A stretch of 64,000 nucleotides of DNA from Musa acuminata AAA Group (Eukaryota; Streptophyta; Magnoliopsida; Zingiberales; Musaceae), in assembly GCF_036884655.1 (NCBI RefSeq), contig NC_088348.1:22309501-22373500 (forward strand), written 5' to 3'. Numbering within the stretch: the stretch's first letter is position 1; each line of letters opens with the position of its first letter. Below are positions 22,761 to 35,410 of the stretch, one piece after another. Made by a program: the position numbers and the translations under genes. Under the pieces are notes generated by a model that saw only the letters and a program-made list of their open reading frames with translations, did no database searches and was not told where the DNA came from.

Positions 22761-25700
22761 TAGCTGCGTTCTTGTCTTGATTAGATCATAAAAGCCTGAT
22801 GAGAGGAAGAATATGAGATAACTGTGTAAATCTTGATGGATCTGATCATGGTTTCGATTTTTATTTCTTGGAATCAATACAATGTTTAGCAAATCTTGCT
22901 GGTTCACTCCACTCCACTCCACTCCACTATTGTGATCGATGGTTAAGTCTTAATATAATTTATAAAGATCTGAAGGTATATTATTAGAATTGATTTCAGT
23001 TTAAATATTTTGAATCAATGAAATTTATAAATTAATTATCTCATTATATTAGATCATGATCATTGATATAAAGAAGAGCCAACCTAATATTAGCTCTAGC
23101 TCATGAATAGGGCTCGAGAGAATACTCCATTACGACATGAAATCACTAGTAAGTTACATCTCACCCGTATCACACCAAGATTCGAGTCGGAAGAGACACA
23201 AGACCTACTTCATAGGCTCACTCTTCTCTCACCAGACGTCCCCAAACTACAGGAGAAATGAAACTCTTTTATCTCTATTCCACGACACAACTCTTTGTCT
23301 CCTCCGAGCTCATGTAACTTGCTCTACTGCTACATGAAAACCTCTAATGCTACTCGAGTATCAGAGAGGCCGCTTTCTTGTCGGACGTACGCACAGGGCC
23401 TATGGTTGAACCGCTGAAATCACGTCATAGATCTAGTTGGCTTCAGCATCACCATGTGAACGAAATGGTCTATTTCTGGCGAGATAGCTCCAATTTGATG
23501 TTATTCCCATTGAAAATCGAAAGGACATAAATTACTCTCGAAGACGGTGGTAGCAGCAGAGGTATCCGATGCCGGCGATGTGCTTCCCAGCCCGACTATG
23601 TTGTCGAGTGTTTTGTCTTCGAGGGATGTGGCTTGAAGAAAGTGGTGGACAACGTGACAGCGCCGCTGATTGAGCTTGCGCGACTTCTAGCCGTGCACGC
23701 AATGCTGCCCTCCTTCTACTGCTTGACCAAATCGGACAGATTGCTCAAGACTCCTTTAACTTTGCGTAATTTGATTCATCGATTAATCATGCGACAACAT
23801 CCTCTTTAGAAATATACGTTAATGATCTGATATATCATTTCAGTAGCAAATTTCAACGGAAAACAGTAGGCCATTTCTGATCGCACATCGATAAGAATTA
23901 AAAGAGTCGAGTGATTAAGATTTACAATAATAATTAACAAAGAGAGGTGAGAGGTGAGACAAAATCTGTCGAGAGAGAATAGATTGACGGTGAATGATTT
24001 GGTCAAAAGCTACGTTTCAACCAAAATAACAAGAAAATTCAAAGTCGCCCGAGCATTCATTAATTTGCTGCCCCATCGTGAAAGTGAATGAAGTTATACG
24101 CGTCTACAGTGCCTTGTTGGAACTTGCTTCTTCTCCTCCAAAACCGGTCCATCTCCCTCGTTCAAAGACCACAACAGTTCATCGATCAATGAGCCATCAT
24201 CGATCGCAAGTTGCAGTTGTTTTAGCTAGCTGTAGGTGTCGTCGATTAGGTGGAGGGAGTCGTTCTCTGATGGCTATGACTTTGGTAGTCGTTCGCGCCA
24301 TGCAAACATCTTGGTATGGTCCAACTTGGGTTGCCAGATTGATAGAAAGCATGGAAATCATGTTGGGGGTGAAAACTCGATACGAGACGAGAGTGCGAGC
24401 TACCAGCAGTACATTAACCTAATAATTTCCTGTACTCGGATTCACGTGGCGTGGTCGGCGTAGGTATCGAATTCTCCCACTGTTTTTTATTAGGGGTTTC
24501 GTCATCGTCTGAATCATGGTACCCTAGGCTCGATCAGTATGAATGATTGATTGACCATTGAGAGAGAGAGAGGCGTGAACGAGTAGTTTTCCTACTTGGA
24601 GACGCATCGGCCAACCCATGTCCCATAGGAATAAAAGCTGACAAGGGCATGGTGGAACTTTGTGCCAAGGATGAGATGAGGTGAGGGACCAATTATCTCT
24701 ATCAACCCATTTCTGCAGGAGAGGAGACCTGCTACTGATGCATGCAGTAGTAGCAGCGGTGGTAGTCTCGGAAGGGAGAGGTGACTAGCCGACAATCTCA
24801 TGCTGCTCGACGAAGGGTGTATAGTTAATTAGATGGGGGAAGGTGACACATGGAATATCTTACGGTGGAATCCTTTACCTTATAAAATGTTGACTGATCG
24901 ATCGATCGATTTGTAGCTGTGGAAGGATTAAAGAAAAAGGTTCTGTACCTTTCTTGGTCACAAGATCAGATAATAAAAGAGGGGGACGTGTGACCGTCGC
25001 ACAGAAGAATAATCTCGTGACCTAACCATGTCGATTTGGAACTACGTTGGAAATTGGTTCAGCGTTGGTTTCGTGATCAATGCATACAAGACTTTATGGG
25101 AAGGCAGCTTCATTTCATCTGCATCGGTTCATTAATCTATCTAATAATGCAGAATTAGCCACCGAAATTATTTGTAGGTCATGTCCTCGTTGCTATTGAA
25201 GGAAAGCAAAGGTCTTTAACTGTCATCTTAAGACGAATCATGCATTGCATGTTAGCGTGAGCAACACCTGATCGCATGATTCCTACATTATATATTTATT
25301 ACTTTCACATCATGAATTGTATAACGCCATTTGCTAAATGCTAAACTTATAATGTAATTATCATAGTAAAATCACTCATTTGAGAAAGTTGTGTTATTTT
25401 CTAGTTGAAATCGAAGAGAAAAAGGCATCAATTAATCGGTAAACTCAACATGTATAAGTTGAGCTGAATTGCCCCGTCACGGGTAGATGTCACTCGAATA
25501 GTGACTCTGGAGGAGACATGTCAAACTTGGATTTCTGCTATGTCAATATTATAATGATTATATCATATAAATTTTGTCTCCTAGAGACAAAAAGATAAGA
25601 GAAGACCATGAGATAGGAAACCAAGTTGCATATTCCTCTCATCCCTCTTTTCCTGAAAGCATGATTGCGGCAGACGAGGGAAAGAGATAAAGAGGACCAA

Positions 25701-26937
25701 CGCCGGTGTGATGCCTAATCTTAGCCGAATGTTGGCAAAGTCGCATGAAACGTGACCAGCCTTCGGCACTTTGACGGATGAGATGATGAGGAAATGTTGA
25801 AGAGGATCACATGCAGAACACGGTTTGGTAAGCCTAATCATTGCTCTGCTTCTGATCTTGACATATACTGACCACGGTGGTGGGCTCTTTAATGGCGTCG
25901 GCCTCTGATCTGTGACCAACACCGGTGAATCCGCGTATTGATATGTTTTTGTTTTTGTTGTTTTTTTGGAGTCTTGAAGCATACGGTTTTATACATGTTT
26001 TATTTATATCAAGATTCTAATAGGTACAAATATAGAGGAAAAAAAAATACTTTAGTTCTATATATAAAAAATAAAAAAAGATTTATATGAGAGAGTATAT
26101 GAGGAGTTTTGGTCTTTAGTATGTTTTAACCCAACAGAAAGTTTATTTCTTGTAGTTGATCATTTTCATATAGTGAAATTTTTTATTATTTGACTTTATA
26201 AATATTTTATTTACAAGAAATTTTATATTTTTAGTCTCAAAGCATATAAAAAATTCTTAAAATTAAAGCTTAGTTTTATAAATATTTATTTTTTCTCAAA
26301 ATTTAAGGTCCTAAAAGGAACAAGTATAGAGAAACTTTTTTATTTTTGAGTTTAGAATTTTCTTTAGTATATTTGAAGCAGTTGAGAGCAAAAATTTCAT
26401 ATGATTTATGAGAGAGAATATAAGAAGTTATAGAGTGTCACTTAATCTATCTTTGATCTAACTTATAAGTTAATGTGAATATTTGAATCATTATAGAACA
26501 TATTCACTTTATTCGTTGAGCCGATGAGATATTGAATTTTTTTTCTTTATCCATAAACAAACTAGCTAGTCAATTTGTTTACTCAATTTTATATATATCA
26601 AGAGATTATCTTGACACTCCTTTCAAATATTTTAACTAAATTATAAAGGTTGCTTAAAGTCAATACACAAAAAAGGAATATATTATACTATCATAATCCT
26701 TATATCTTTTCAAATAAATTGTTTACATCTTTAAATTTTAGATTATTTCATTCTGGGGATTATATTTGACTTATAGCACATGGTGTGATGAGGATAACTT
26801 TTATACATTATAATCATATTTTATTTTTAATAATTTTTTTATCTTTTTGAGACAAAAGAAAATATATAAGGAGTTTTAGACTTAAGTATGATTTAACTCA
26901 TGATAAAATTTAGTTTTTTTTATTGTTATAATAAAGA
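22761..26937. other. Gene-free spacer between GT61 copy 2 and a gypsy relic
   Basis: There is no recognisable coding sequence. A (CACTC)n run lies at 22905-22928, a GATC repeat at 24897-24912 and a short GA run near 24561. Open frames such as 24078-24422 (plus) and 25581-25982 (minus) carry no motif. The part about 23340-25000 is less AT-rich, but I could not relate it to the GT61 genes. From about 26000 the DNA becomes very AT-rich with A and T runs. Confidence 0.5.
22905..22928. repeat. (CACTC)n microsatellite
   Basis: Nearly five tandem copies of CACTC. Confidence 0.9.
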
Positions 26938-27444
26938 TGATCTATCGAACACAACAACATCTTATATGAGTGACATATATGAATTTAGGATATCTTATTA
27001 GAGCTCAACCGCCTAACCATATATGAGAGCCCTCGGTTGATACTTTGTCTAGTAGGTAAAGCCAACAAGTCACCTCACACTAATCAAGAATAGTTCCAAC
27101 TAACCTAACAAACAAGCACAATCACCTAGGATTATTAAGGGTGATTACGACTGACCCCTACTAACAGATTATATAATGTTTTTATCAAGCATCCACTATA
27201 AAAGGAGAGTTGTGTAGGTACACTTGACTTAACATAATAATACTTAGTTTATTCAACTAATCTGACTTGTCAAACTTGAGCACTAACTTGGGCACCATAG
27301 GAGCATTGTTAAGATTGCTGCTCAACCTAGTTTTGCAATAACTCGATGACCAATATAATGAATTTCCCAAAAATCAACTAGAAAAAGAACTAGGTTGGAC
27401 TTGAGTTGGCCTCCAGTTTGGGCAATCCAAAGTCATCTTTAATA
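26938..27444 (+). repeat. 5' LTR of the gypsy relic
   Basis: About 507 bases aligned by eye to 32214-32715, with a TATA-like CACTATAAAAGGAGAG at about 27195. The boundaries are set by where the two copies stop matching and are accurate to about ten bases. Confidence 0.7.
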
Positions 27445-28199
27445 GATTCGCATGGAGGATCAACTATTATATCTCAAGGAAATCTTAAAGGATCATTTTG
27501 GCGAATCCTAAAGACCTAAATCCCTCGAACTTTCATACCTCAACTCCGATCGCTCCGAATGTTCTCGGTTCGGATCCCCCAATTTCGTTAGTCCTAAATC
27601 AAGGTTTGATGAGTGTCAACTAGACAAAACCCACTTCATAATCCTAACCTATTTCATTAACATTTTTAAGAATCGATTTTCATCCAATTGCCTCTTATGG
27701 TAACTTTCTTCATACCTACAAAAACTTTTCATACTCTACGTCGATAAATGTAGGCTCTTATAAGGATAGTCTAAACTGTCACTCTATATTTTCCTTAAAT
27801 TATATAAGTAGCTTAATAAACTTAACCATATTTGTCCCTCATGGTCCTATTCTTGATCTGCCACTTGCACCCATTCCTAGCCAAGTAGCCAAGTCATTCC
27901 CAGCTCAAACCTAGGCACCTCTGTAGTAGATCCAAATTAAGTCTCATTATTAGTATTATAATTCATGAATGAATCTATTAGCAAATTGAACAAACTTCCA
28001 ACTAAAGTTAGAGACCACTTATATAGGATGGACTAATAATTGGTAAACATTCACAATGAAATAAAATAGGAAAAGTGATAAAAAATGGATCCTTCTTTAT
28101 AATCTATTTTCACAAAAGATATAAGAACCTATTCTACAAAACTTTACATTCTCTATGCTCGACATCTACTAAGGGAAAACTAACCTATTAGAGCACATA

Positions 28200-28945
28200 A
28201 CAACATTTACTTCTCAAATGACCTTATATGTTAGATTTTCCCACTCATCTTAAAAGGAGTGGCCTATGAATAGTTTGCTAAGCTACATTCGGAATCAATT
28301 TCATTATTCGAATAATTAACTAAGGAGTTTGAGCTTAGTTTTATCGACTCTTGAAGAAACTTATCACTTTTCTCTTAATTATACGCTAGGAAAAAAAATG
28401 AATTTTTAAAAAGTTACATAATGAGGTTTAACGATGACATATGGTAAGTCTTCAACCCGACACCTTCCATCCTCATCAATGCATTTATTGGTAGTCTCCA
28501 ACTCTTAAGATTTTTCTATAAAATCATCACTCAGCCTCTTATGACTTTTCTAAAATTATTACAAAAAACTAATTGTCATATTATTGTTAAGTCGGTTATC
28601 ACCAGCAAAAAGACAGGTAAAAACAAGAAAGCAATAAAAGAAGAAAAGATAATATGCCCAAGCTTCTTGAAAACGTTGAAGAATGACAAACTAAAAGGAG
28701 ATCGCCCCCTTCTCAATGCGGAGTTCACATTGTTCAATACTTCTCACATCAAGATGTTCATGTAGATCTAGGAGAAGAGACTACTAAGGGTGTCTCGACC
28801 TCTAAGAGCCCCACTCATATAGAGAAATATAAGTAAATACTATCACTTCCATTAGAGCCATAGACATGACACCAAAAGTTGCTATGCCCTAAAGGAGTAA
28901 ATCAAATATTTGATTTGAAAAAGATACCTTAATAAGTTCCTCCAT
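28200..28945 (+). pseudogene. Gypsy gag remnant
   Basis: Near 28838-28940 the reading frame gives HDTKSCYALKE, then after a stop IKYLI, then after another stop KRYLNKF. This is the cysteine/histidine segment found at the C-terminus of Tat-type gag proteins; compare HDTKECRDLKNHIEELIRRG in the element at 38.8 kb. Upstream fragments near 28240-28540 resemble the retrotransposon-gag domain but are broken by many stops. Some stops fit C to T changes (CAA to TAA, CGA to TGA). Confidence 0.7.
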
Positions 28946-29159
28946 TGGATATAAGAATCTTCACTAAAACCTCAAGTCTAGTTGAGTGATAGGTGGACAT
29001 GATAATTAGCCGACCAATAGTTGAGAGTATTAGTTCTTTCGCTCATAAGTCCTATCCCAATTGAAGGCGAGCCGACCACTAGTCTAAAGTAATTCGACGT
29101 TGCCTTTGGCTTTGAGGTCTCTCCGATAAGTCCTATCCTTATTGATCTAAATCACCACC

Positions 29160-29420
29160 ACTTATTTCTTTAGTGACTCCCTCAAGTTCATCGTTGCCAC
29201 CTCCTTCACTGTTAGCGCTACTTCTTCTAACTCGTTGACTCAAGTACAGAGTTTATTAGCCTCATTTACTATCGTTGTAGCTCCCTTTAACTCATCAACC
29301 TAGGCTTGTAGTCAAGTTATTCTCTCCTTCTGCCAAGACTTCTCAATAATCACATTGACTCACTCCTTCAAAACTTTAACCTCTTGAAGAAGATGGCTGA
29401 CGATCGTTAAGGAGTCTCGG
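29160..29420 (-). pseudogene. Antisense coiled-coil-like remnant in the gypsy relic
   Basis: Read on the minus strand, this stretch gives short Glu/Lys/Leu/Val-rich runs such as VDELKGATTIV and VNELEEVA. They resemble the coiled-coil end of the antisense frame carried by Tat-lineage elements (see 43930-45174). Stops and frame changes interrupt it. The assignment rests on composition and relative position. Confidence 0.4.
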
Positions 29421-31514
29421 ACTTAGTCCAAAATGGTAGTTATGTTGATTCTATAATTTATTATAAGAAAATAAAAACCCTATATCTTAGAAGACTCAAA
29501 GATACAACAAAATTAAAAAAAAAAAAAGAAAGAAAGAGAAAGGGAGGAGGTGTTGGGGGGTTAAGAGAAAGATAATAGAGGCTCACAATGACCAAATGTT
29601 TATGGGCGTCAAACAAGATATCCTAGGTGGATCTTAAGTATAAGTCCTTGGGCAAAGAAGGGTTCATTAAGTATCGATTGTAAGTAGTGGCCTCATTTAG
29701 AACCTCTCATGGCTGGTTGGAACCGGCGAGGTTCCAACTTGAGAAGCTAATCTCTCAATTGCTTCTCGACCATCTCATCATTGATTTATAATAATAGGAT
29801 CTTCACCAAATAGGCAGAATCTCCACCATTAACAAAGGTAGCCAATTACGCGGGGTAGCTGATAGTCCCACCCTCGAAGTGTTGGGGAATAAGTGGTTGT
29901 GACTATTACTATTGTGGCACCTTGGAGCCATGGGACTCACTTCATTAATCTTTTGGCCTCTCCCTCAAACAAGGGAAATTGGATCCCCTTGGGGGACCTA
30001 TCGGTAAGGGTGCTTCTACCTGACATGGGGTCTAGATGACCCCCTTCCTTCCTTTGGTAGCTAGTTGACAATGCTCCCTATTGGCCTTTTCTTTTTATAG
30101 ACCCAAGTTGACCTAGGTTGGGAGATAGTACTTTTTGTGCACTCTTCTCAACCTCTTCAATGGTTGTACTTAAGAATATTCCCTTAAAGATCATATATGC
30201 ACAAGAAAGATCAAGTGTCAAGCAATTTACATAAGTTCTTAAGTAATAACAATTTCAATTCTTTACTTGGAGGAGCTAAGCTTAGGCCTACATTAACGAG
30301 CCATTGCTCGCTCACTCGAATAGGGTTATAGATAGTCTTTTAAATTATCCTATTTTCGTCCTGTGTAATCTCAAGGTGATATTATAAAACTTTCGATTAG
30401 ACTAATTCAAATTGATTAGTCAATCATATCTTAAAAGAATAAAAAAAATACCTTATCTTTCAACTTTTACAAGAGGTCAGAGCACCCTTAACCCGACAAC
30501 CGGGTCGAGTGGAGAGGAAATATATTGACTCTCTAAGGTATAGACTATAGCTAACAAACAAATTGGTCAAGGATAGGGAGATATGTATCCTTATACACTC
30601 CCCGACAAACATCATAAGAAAACACCAAGAATTTAGCATCATCTAGGTAGTAAGAACTTTCAATAGTTGAAAGTCTCAATAAAAAATGGATGAAGGGGAA
30701 AATAAAGACCCACCTTTAATGCATCCATGTTAAGTACAAAACATATGACATGACACATAAGGTCAGTTATCTAATCGAGTAGGTACTAGCTTAAACTTGA
30801 TTAGAATGTGATAGACCTTCTAGAGAATCTCTAGGTTGAAGACCTCCATAGTTGAGTCTAAGTCGAAGGACTCTGCACCAAGTGGTGATGCCACACTACC
30901 AGATCGATTTGTCTTCATCAAAGTGGTCGACTCGACTCTTTCCAAGACTAAAGCTTCCCCTGCCGACACCTAGGGTGGTGATGAGGATGATATCCTGTTT
31001 GAGTCTAGGGTGTCGGAGGAGGAAGCTAAGGAAAATATTGTAAACCTTTAAGTTGGATTGTTAGGATGCCTATAGAGTTTGTTTGCAAACACTATGATTG
31101 CAAGCACATATGAGAAATACCTGAAGTAACTGATGGGCATTTATAGGAGAGAAAGATAATGTTCTACCTGCTCAACTGTCCTTTCAACTCCCAAATGCAA
31201 TAAGTAAAGTGGGACATGGGATGCCATCAGCAAGGCATGGGATGCATGGCACCATCCAAGGGTCATAGTGGTTAGATAGATCATTATTATGATCATGATT
31301 GAATTTCATCATTATTTATGTAATGGCCATGCGTCAACGGGTCATTTGACTATGACCCCTCTTTGCTTCAAGTCGGTATGGTGCATGTAGTTGTATCCAG
31401 ATATGCTCAGATTCTCCCACTCACTGGTGACATGGTATGCCGAGCACGTGTATCAGTTGGACCCTCGCGCCATCGTATGATGGCAGTGCTGGTGACACAC
31501 ACCAACACCATCAC

Positions 31515-31775
31515 ACTCAACCTTACAGCCCTTTGTGTGTTATTACGTCAATTGCTTGACCCTATCAGGCCACCTTGCTTGGCTATGGCCCTTTGTGCGC
31601 CTAGTTATATGACTCTATTACACCATCGCACCTTGCCTTGTGGTCCTTTGTGCACCGCTACACCCAACCACATGACCTAATTGTGCTACCACACTTGGCT
31701 CCATAGTCCTTTGTGTGCCTTCGCGCTTAGTTATACAACTCATAGTGCGCCACTTAGCAAAGCTTCTCAGGCCAC
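31515..31775. repeat. Diverged tandem repeat before the 3' LTR, period about 56-63 bp
   Basis: The words CCCTTTGTGTG, GGCCCTTTGTGCGC, GGTCCTTTGTGCAC and AGTCCTTTGTGTGC recur at intervals of about 60 bases, each followed by a similar ACACCA or CGCGCTTAG-type segment. It lies in the 3' untranslated part of the gypsy relic, the same relative place as the 37-bp minisatellite of the Tat element. Confidence 0.6.
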
Positions 31776-32213
31776 TGCTCTTGTTTTTCTTGAACCATCA
31801 CGCTATTGCTCATTAAATTTAACACTAGCTTCGATCCTCATGCAGAGCTTCAGTAATCGTTGAAGCTATGTTGTCCTTATAGAGGGCCCTTCCACTATGT
31901 CCCAACGCACTATCAAGACAAATCGCATCCTTCTGCCTCATCGCTACTCTTGATATATTGAATTGATAAAGAATATATCGAGAGAACTAGGTTAGAACAA
32001 CTGAGTCAGGAAGATCAAGTCGAGCTAACCAAGTCATTTAGGTTGAGTTGGGCATGTTGACTCGTGCTGAGTTTATGGAGAATTTGGGTAAAGTACTCCA
32101 ACGTTCCATACTTGCATTAACAAAGGGTCATAAAAAAATAGTACTTCTAGACTCGACTTCGTGATGCTCGTTGATCTAGGAAGTTGAGAGCATATGTTAT
32201 AGTAAAAGTGACA

Positions 32214-32715
32214 TGTTTGATATAACAATGTGTCCAATACGGCTGACACATATATATTCAAGATACTTGTTAGAGCTCAACCGCCTAGCCACGTGTGAGA
32301 GCCCTTGATCGACACTTATCTAACAGGTAAAGCCAGCAAGTGGCCTCACACCCATCAAAATAATCCCAATTGATCTGTTTAACAAGCAAGTACAATCGCC
32401 CAAGATCGTTAAAAGTGGTTATGATCGATCTTTACCACTAAATTCTGTAACGTCTATATCAAATATTTATTATAAAAAGAGATTTACATATGTACACTCG
32501 ATATAATATAATAATACTCAATTGTCTAACTAGTCGTATTCACTAGACTTGAATGTAACTTAAATGTTAGAAGGACGTTATCAATATTACCTTCTCATTT
32601 AGTTTTGCCAAAATCGGATGACCAGTGCGGAGAATTTTCCAAAGCCCAACTCATAAAAGAATCAAGTTGGAGTTGGACGGTCTCCAGCTTGCTTAATCCA
32701 AAATCATCTATAACA
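32214..32715 (+). repeat. 3' LTR of the gypsy relic
   Basis: Matches 26938-27444 with many substitutions and small indels, so the insertion is old. Confidence 0.7.
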
Positions 32716-33676
32716 CTGATATACCAAAAAATTTAATTATTTGACGTAGATGATTAATGCCGAATCATCTGAAATCTTGCATCCACTTTGCTTATTGATC
32801 TCCGTGGACATATATGCCATCTTGGGAGTATCGTTCGAGCTGACAGTACCGCAGGGTGGGACTCCAGGGTTTCATGCATGAGTGTTAGATCTGTGCAGAA
32901 TTGCTGTCGTGTAGAGCAACAATAATTGGCTACTTAGCTTGGTCCTGGCGTTTCAGCTATGTCTCATTATCGTATTGCAATAGTTGCCTTTTAGTCCGAA
33001 CTCTGTTCTAACTACAGAGTGAAAACTTCACGCCAATATCAATTGTTCTTTGATTAGTCTTTGGTAGAATCTGGAGGACATTAGGGGGTTCAGCAGCAGA
33101 CATAACAGCCTTCATTTCTTGGAAGAAGGACCAAGGAAGGGATGAAGCCTATGTACTCAAATATTTTCTTCCAATCTACAATTTCTAGTCTTTTGGTTCG
33201 ATCTGCTAAATGCACATTTGAATTCGGTGAAGAAACCATGAGATTGTCTCCCCTGATCTAATAAGCACAAGAGAGAAGAAAAAATATTTTGTTTCGATAG
33301 AATTGAGAAAAGCCAAAAGGGGATGGTAGATAGAGACCACCAAAAGCTCCCTTAATTGGACATCCGGACTCAGATTTTATCTAACCAGTCGTTGATATCA
33401 AGTATAGCCTCACCTCCTTTTAAGAAAAGGAGAATGAACAAGAAAATAAAATTAATTATACTTGCAATGAGACAGAGGTATATGGCAAACAGATGCCTCC
33501 CACAACCTAAACATGACAATTTATCAAAACTGAAATCATTTCTTTCAGCTTTAAACATCACTATGCTCCAATTTATTAAACATGACAATATCAGCTATCT
33601 ATTTATCTACCTAACTATTCATTCTTCTTACAAGAAATAATCGAGTGTAATCCTGAAAGAAAAAAGAAGAAAGCAG
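32716..33676. other. Spacer downstream of GT61 copy 3
   Basis: No gene recognised. The part closest to 33676 is the 3' flank of the minus-strand GT61 gene. The overlapping open frames at 33356-33640 (plus) and 33370-33588 (minus) have no motif. Confidence 0.45.
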
Positions 33677-35410
33677 TCACTGAGTCGTCGTCTTGCGGCC
33701 GTGCGGAAGGAACTTGAGAGCTTCCAGCAGTGTGATCCTGAGCCTGCCCAAATGTGGCTTCACATCTTGGTTCTCCAAGTATACTCTGCTGAGTTCGCTC
33801 CAACCCTTCTTGTGGATCGATTGAGGATCTGTGAACACAGGGTGGTCCTTCTGGTACTGATCGCTGAGCGTGCTCTCGTCCGCCTGGATGCGGTAGTCCA
33901 TGTACTTGATCTGCATGTCCGGCGATGGCTTTTCGAAGGTGTCCCTCGCCAGCCACTCCAGGTTGCCCATGGGAACCACCTGGATGAACACGGCACCCGC
34001 AGGGAGGAAGACGATGTTGGTGAGCCCGGCGCCGTAGACTCCGATCATCACGTCGGCGGAGTTCACCAGCCTCGCGAACTTCCCCAGGTCGGTGGTCACA
34101 TCGGGGTCGGCGATCCTCACGTCGAAGCCCAGGCTCATGGCCATGTCCGACATCCCCCTCTCGTTCAAGAACACCCTTGAGCTCCTGCGAGATATGATCA
34201 GCAGCCGCGGCTTCCTCCTCACGTCCCACCGGTCACCCGACGGCTCCGCTCTCGTCCTCTCTAGTCCGTACGCTCTCCTCAGCATCTCCTTGAAGTCCGT
34301 CATGGAGTACCCGCTGGGAGCCTTGGCGGGGTCGACCCCGAGCTCCTTGTGGAAGTCGAGTCCTGCGATCACTCGGGGGAAGCACCGCACCGCATCTCGG
34401 TCGTTGTCGGCGTCGATGATCTCGTACTTGGACAGCTGCTTGAGAAGCAAGCTGAACTTGCTCAGCCACCAGGGCTTCGCGTCGGCAATGACGAACTGTA
34501 CCTCGCCGTGGAACCGTGTGGAGGTGATGAACAGAGGGACTATCACGTCGGTGAAGTCGTGGAAGAGGTTTCCGGTGTAGCCGCCGACGGAGAAGACCAC
34601 GGCGGGGACGGTGTAGTTCTCGGTGCAACTCGGCGGTGCTTCCTGCTCCGTGAACGGCCTGATCGTCCATTCCTTGACGTGAGCAAGAGCGGGCTGGTCG
34701 TGCTTCCGGGCGTAAGGTTTCATCTTCCATTCCTGACTAGTGAGGAAAGGGTCTACGAAGATGGTCTGGGCGCTTGCTCTCACCCTTACGTCGCCTTCCG
34801 CCTCGCAAACATCAGATCTCCGGCTTGTTTCGATGCATACCGGCTTCTTGACCTCCATAGCAGCTTTGTCTCTGCTCACTGCTTCCAACACTAGCCTGTT
34901 GTCTTCTCCATCTTCACGCCCTGCAAACAGAGCAGATTCTTCACAATGCCACATACGTTATGCATTTTGATTCAACTTCTCATTCCATCTCTTCTTCATC
35001 CTCCTCCCTTTTTTCCTTTTGCAGTCTTCATTCTACTTTTAAGCTATCGAGTTTGTCCGACGACTTCCATCCCAAAACAGTGCTCCTAAAATTACCTTTA
35101 AGAGCAAGATCGCCACTCTTAGCAGCCAGCATCCTGATAGCTCCCATGGTTATTTCCAGTTCCGAAGACTCCCGCGACTTGCCTGCAACAAGAACAGCAG
35201 CGTTGTTCTCCGAACAACAGAAGAGCTGTCGCAGTCGAGGAAGACGACATCCAAAAGGAGAAGTGAAGCGAAGGACAGACCATATGGAGCTGAGCAATAA
35301 CGGGCCTTGATGAGCGAGAGGATGCACACAGAGAGAAGCATGGATGCGATGATGAAGCCATTTCCTGTCCTCCTAGGCTCAGGCCTGGGAAAAGACCTGT
35401 GAGGCTTCAT
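33677..35410 (-). CDS. GT61 glycosyltransferase, diverged copy 3
   Basis: Third GT61 (DUF563) member, opposite in orientation to copies 1 and 2, and predicted to be a Golgi type II membrane enzyme. Three exons on the minus strand: 35410-35281, 35182-35096, 34920-33677, both introns GT-AG and phase 1, 486 residues. The membrane anchor is about residues 16-37 (GFIIASMLLSVCILSLI) after a basic, Pro-rich N-terminus. The stem is shorter than in copies 1 and 2, with one fewer small exon. The catalytic exon keeps the family pattern (GNLFHDFTDVIVPLF, PRLLIISRRSSR, HKKGW), but the motif GVHGAGLTN reads GVYGAGLTN: Tyr368, codon at 34036-34034. The frame is intact and GC-rich, so it may still be expressed, with altered or lost activity. 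The first intron donor (GTCTGT) is weak, so the end of exon 1 is the least certain part. Confidence 0.92.

Larger units (their letters stand above)
26938..32715 (+). mobile_element. Decayed Ty3/gypsy element without pol (non-autonomous, Tat-like)
   Basis: Two direct repeats of about 0.5 kb (26938-27444 and 32214-32715) flank 4.8 kb. They share AGAGCTCAACCGCCTA, a TATA-like CTATAAAAGGAGAG or TATAAAAAGAGA core, and related ends. The interior keeps gag-like pieces near 28200-28945, a minus-strand coiled-coil-like stretch near 29400-29160 and tandem repeats before the 3' LTR. No protease, RT or integrase is recognisable. Gag remnant plus antisense frame plus 3' repeats resembles the intact Tat element at 36.5-48.8 kb, so it is probably a deleted or non-autonomous relative. 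No clear target duplication was seen. Confidence 0.7.

Noticed and set aside
23340..24800. Possible broken GT61 copy between the two halves of the cluster
   Set aside because: I searched by eye for FHD, GVHGAGLTN and HKQGW-like motifs on both strands and found none.
25581..25982. 133-residue open frame on the minus strand
   Set aside because: No recognisable domain, no matching splice sites or neighbours; no support beyond being open.
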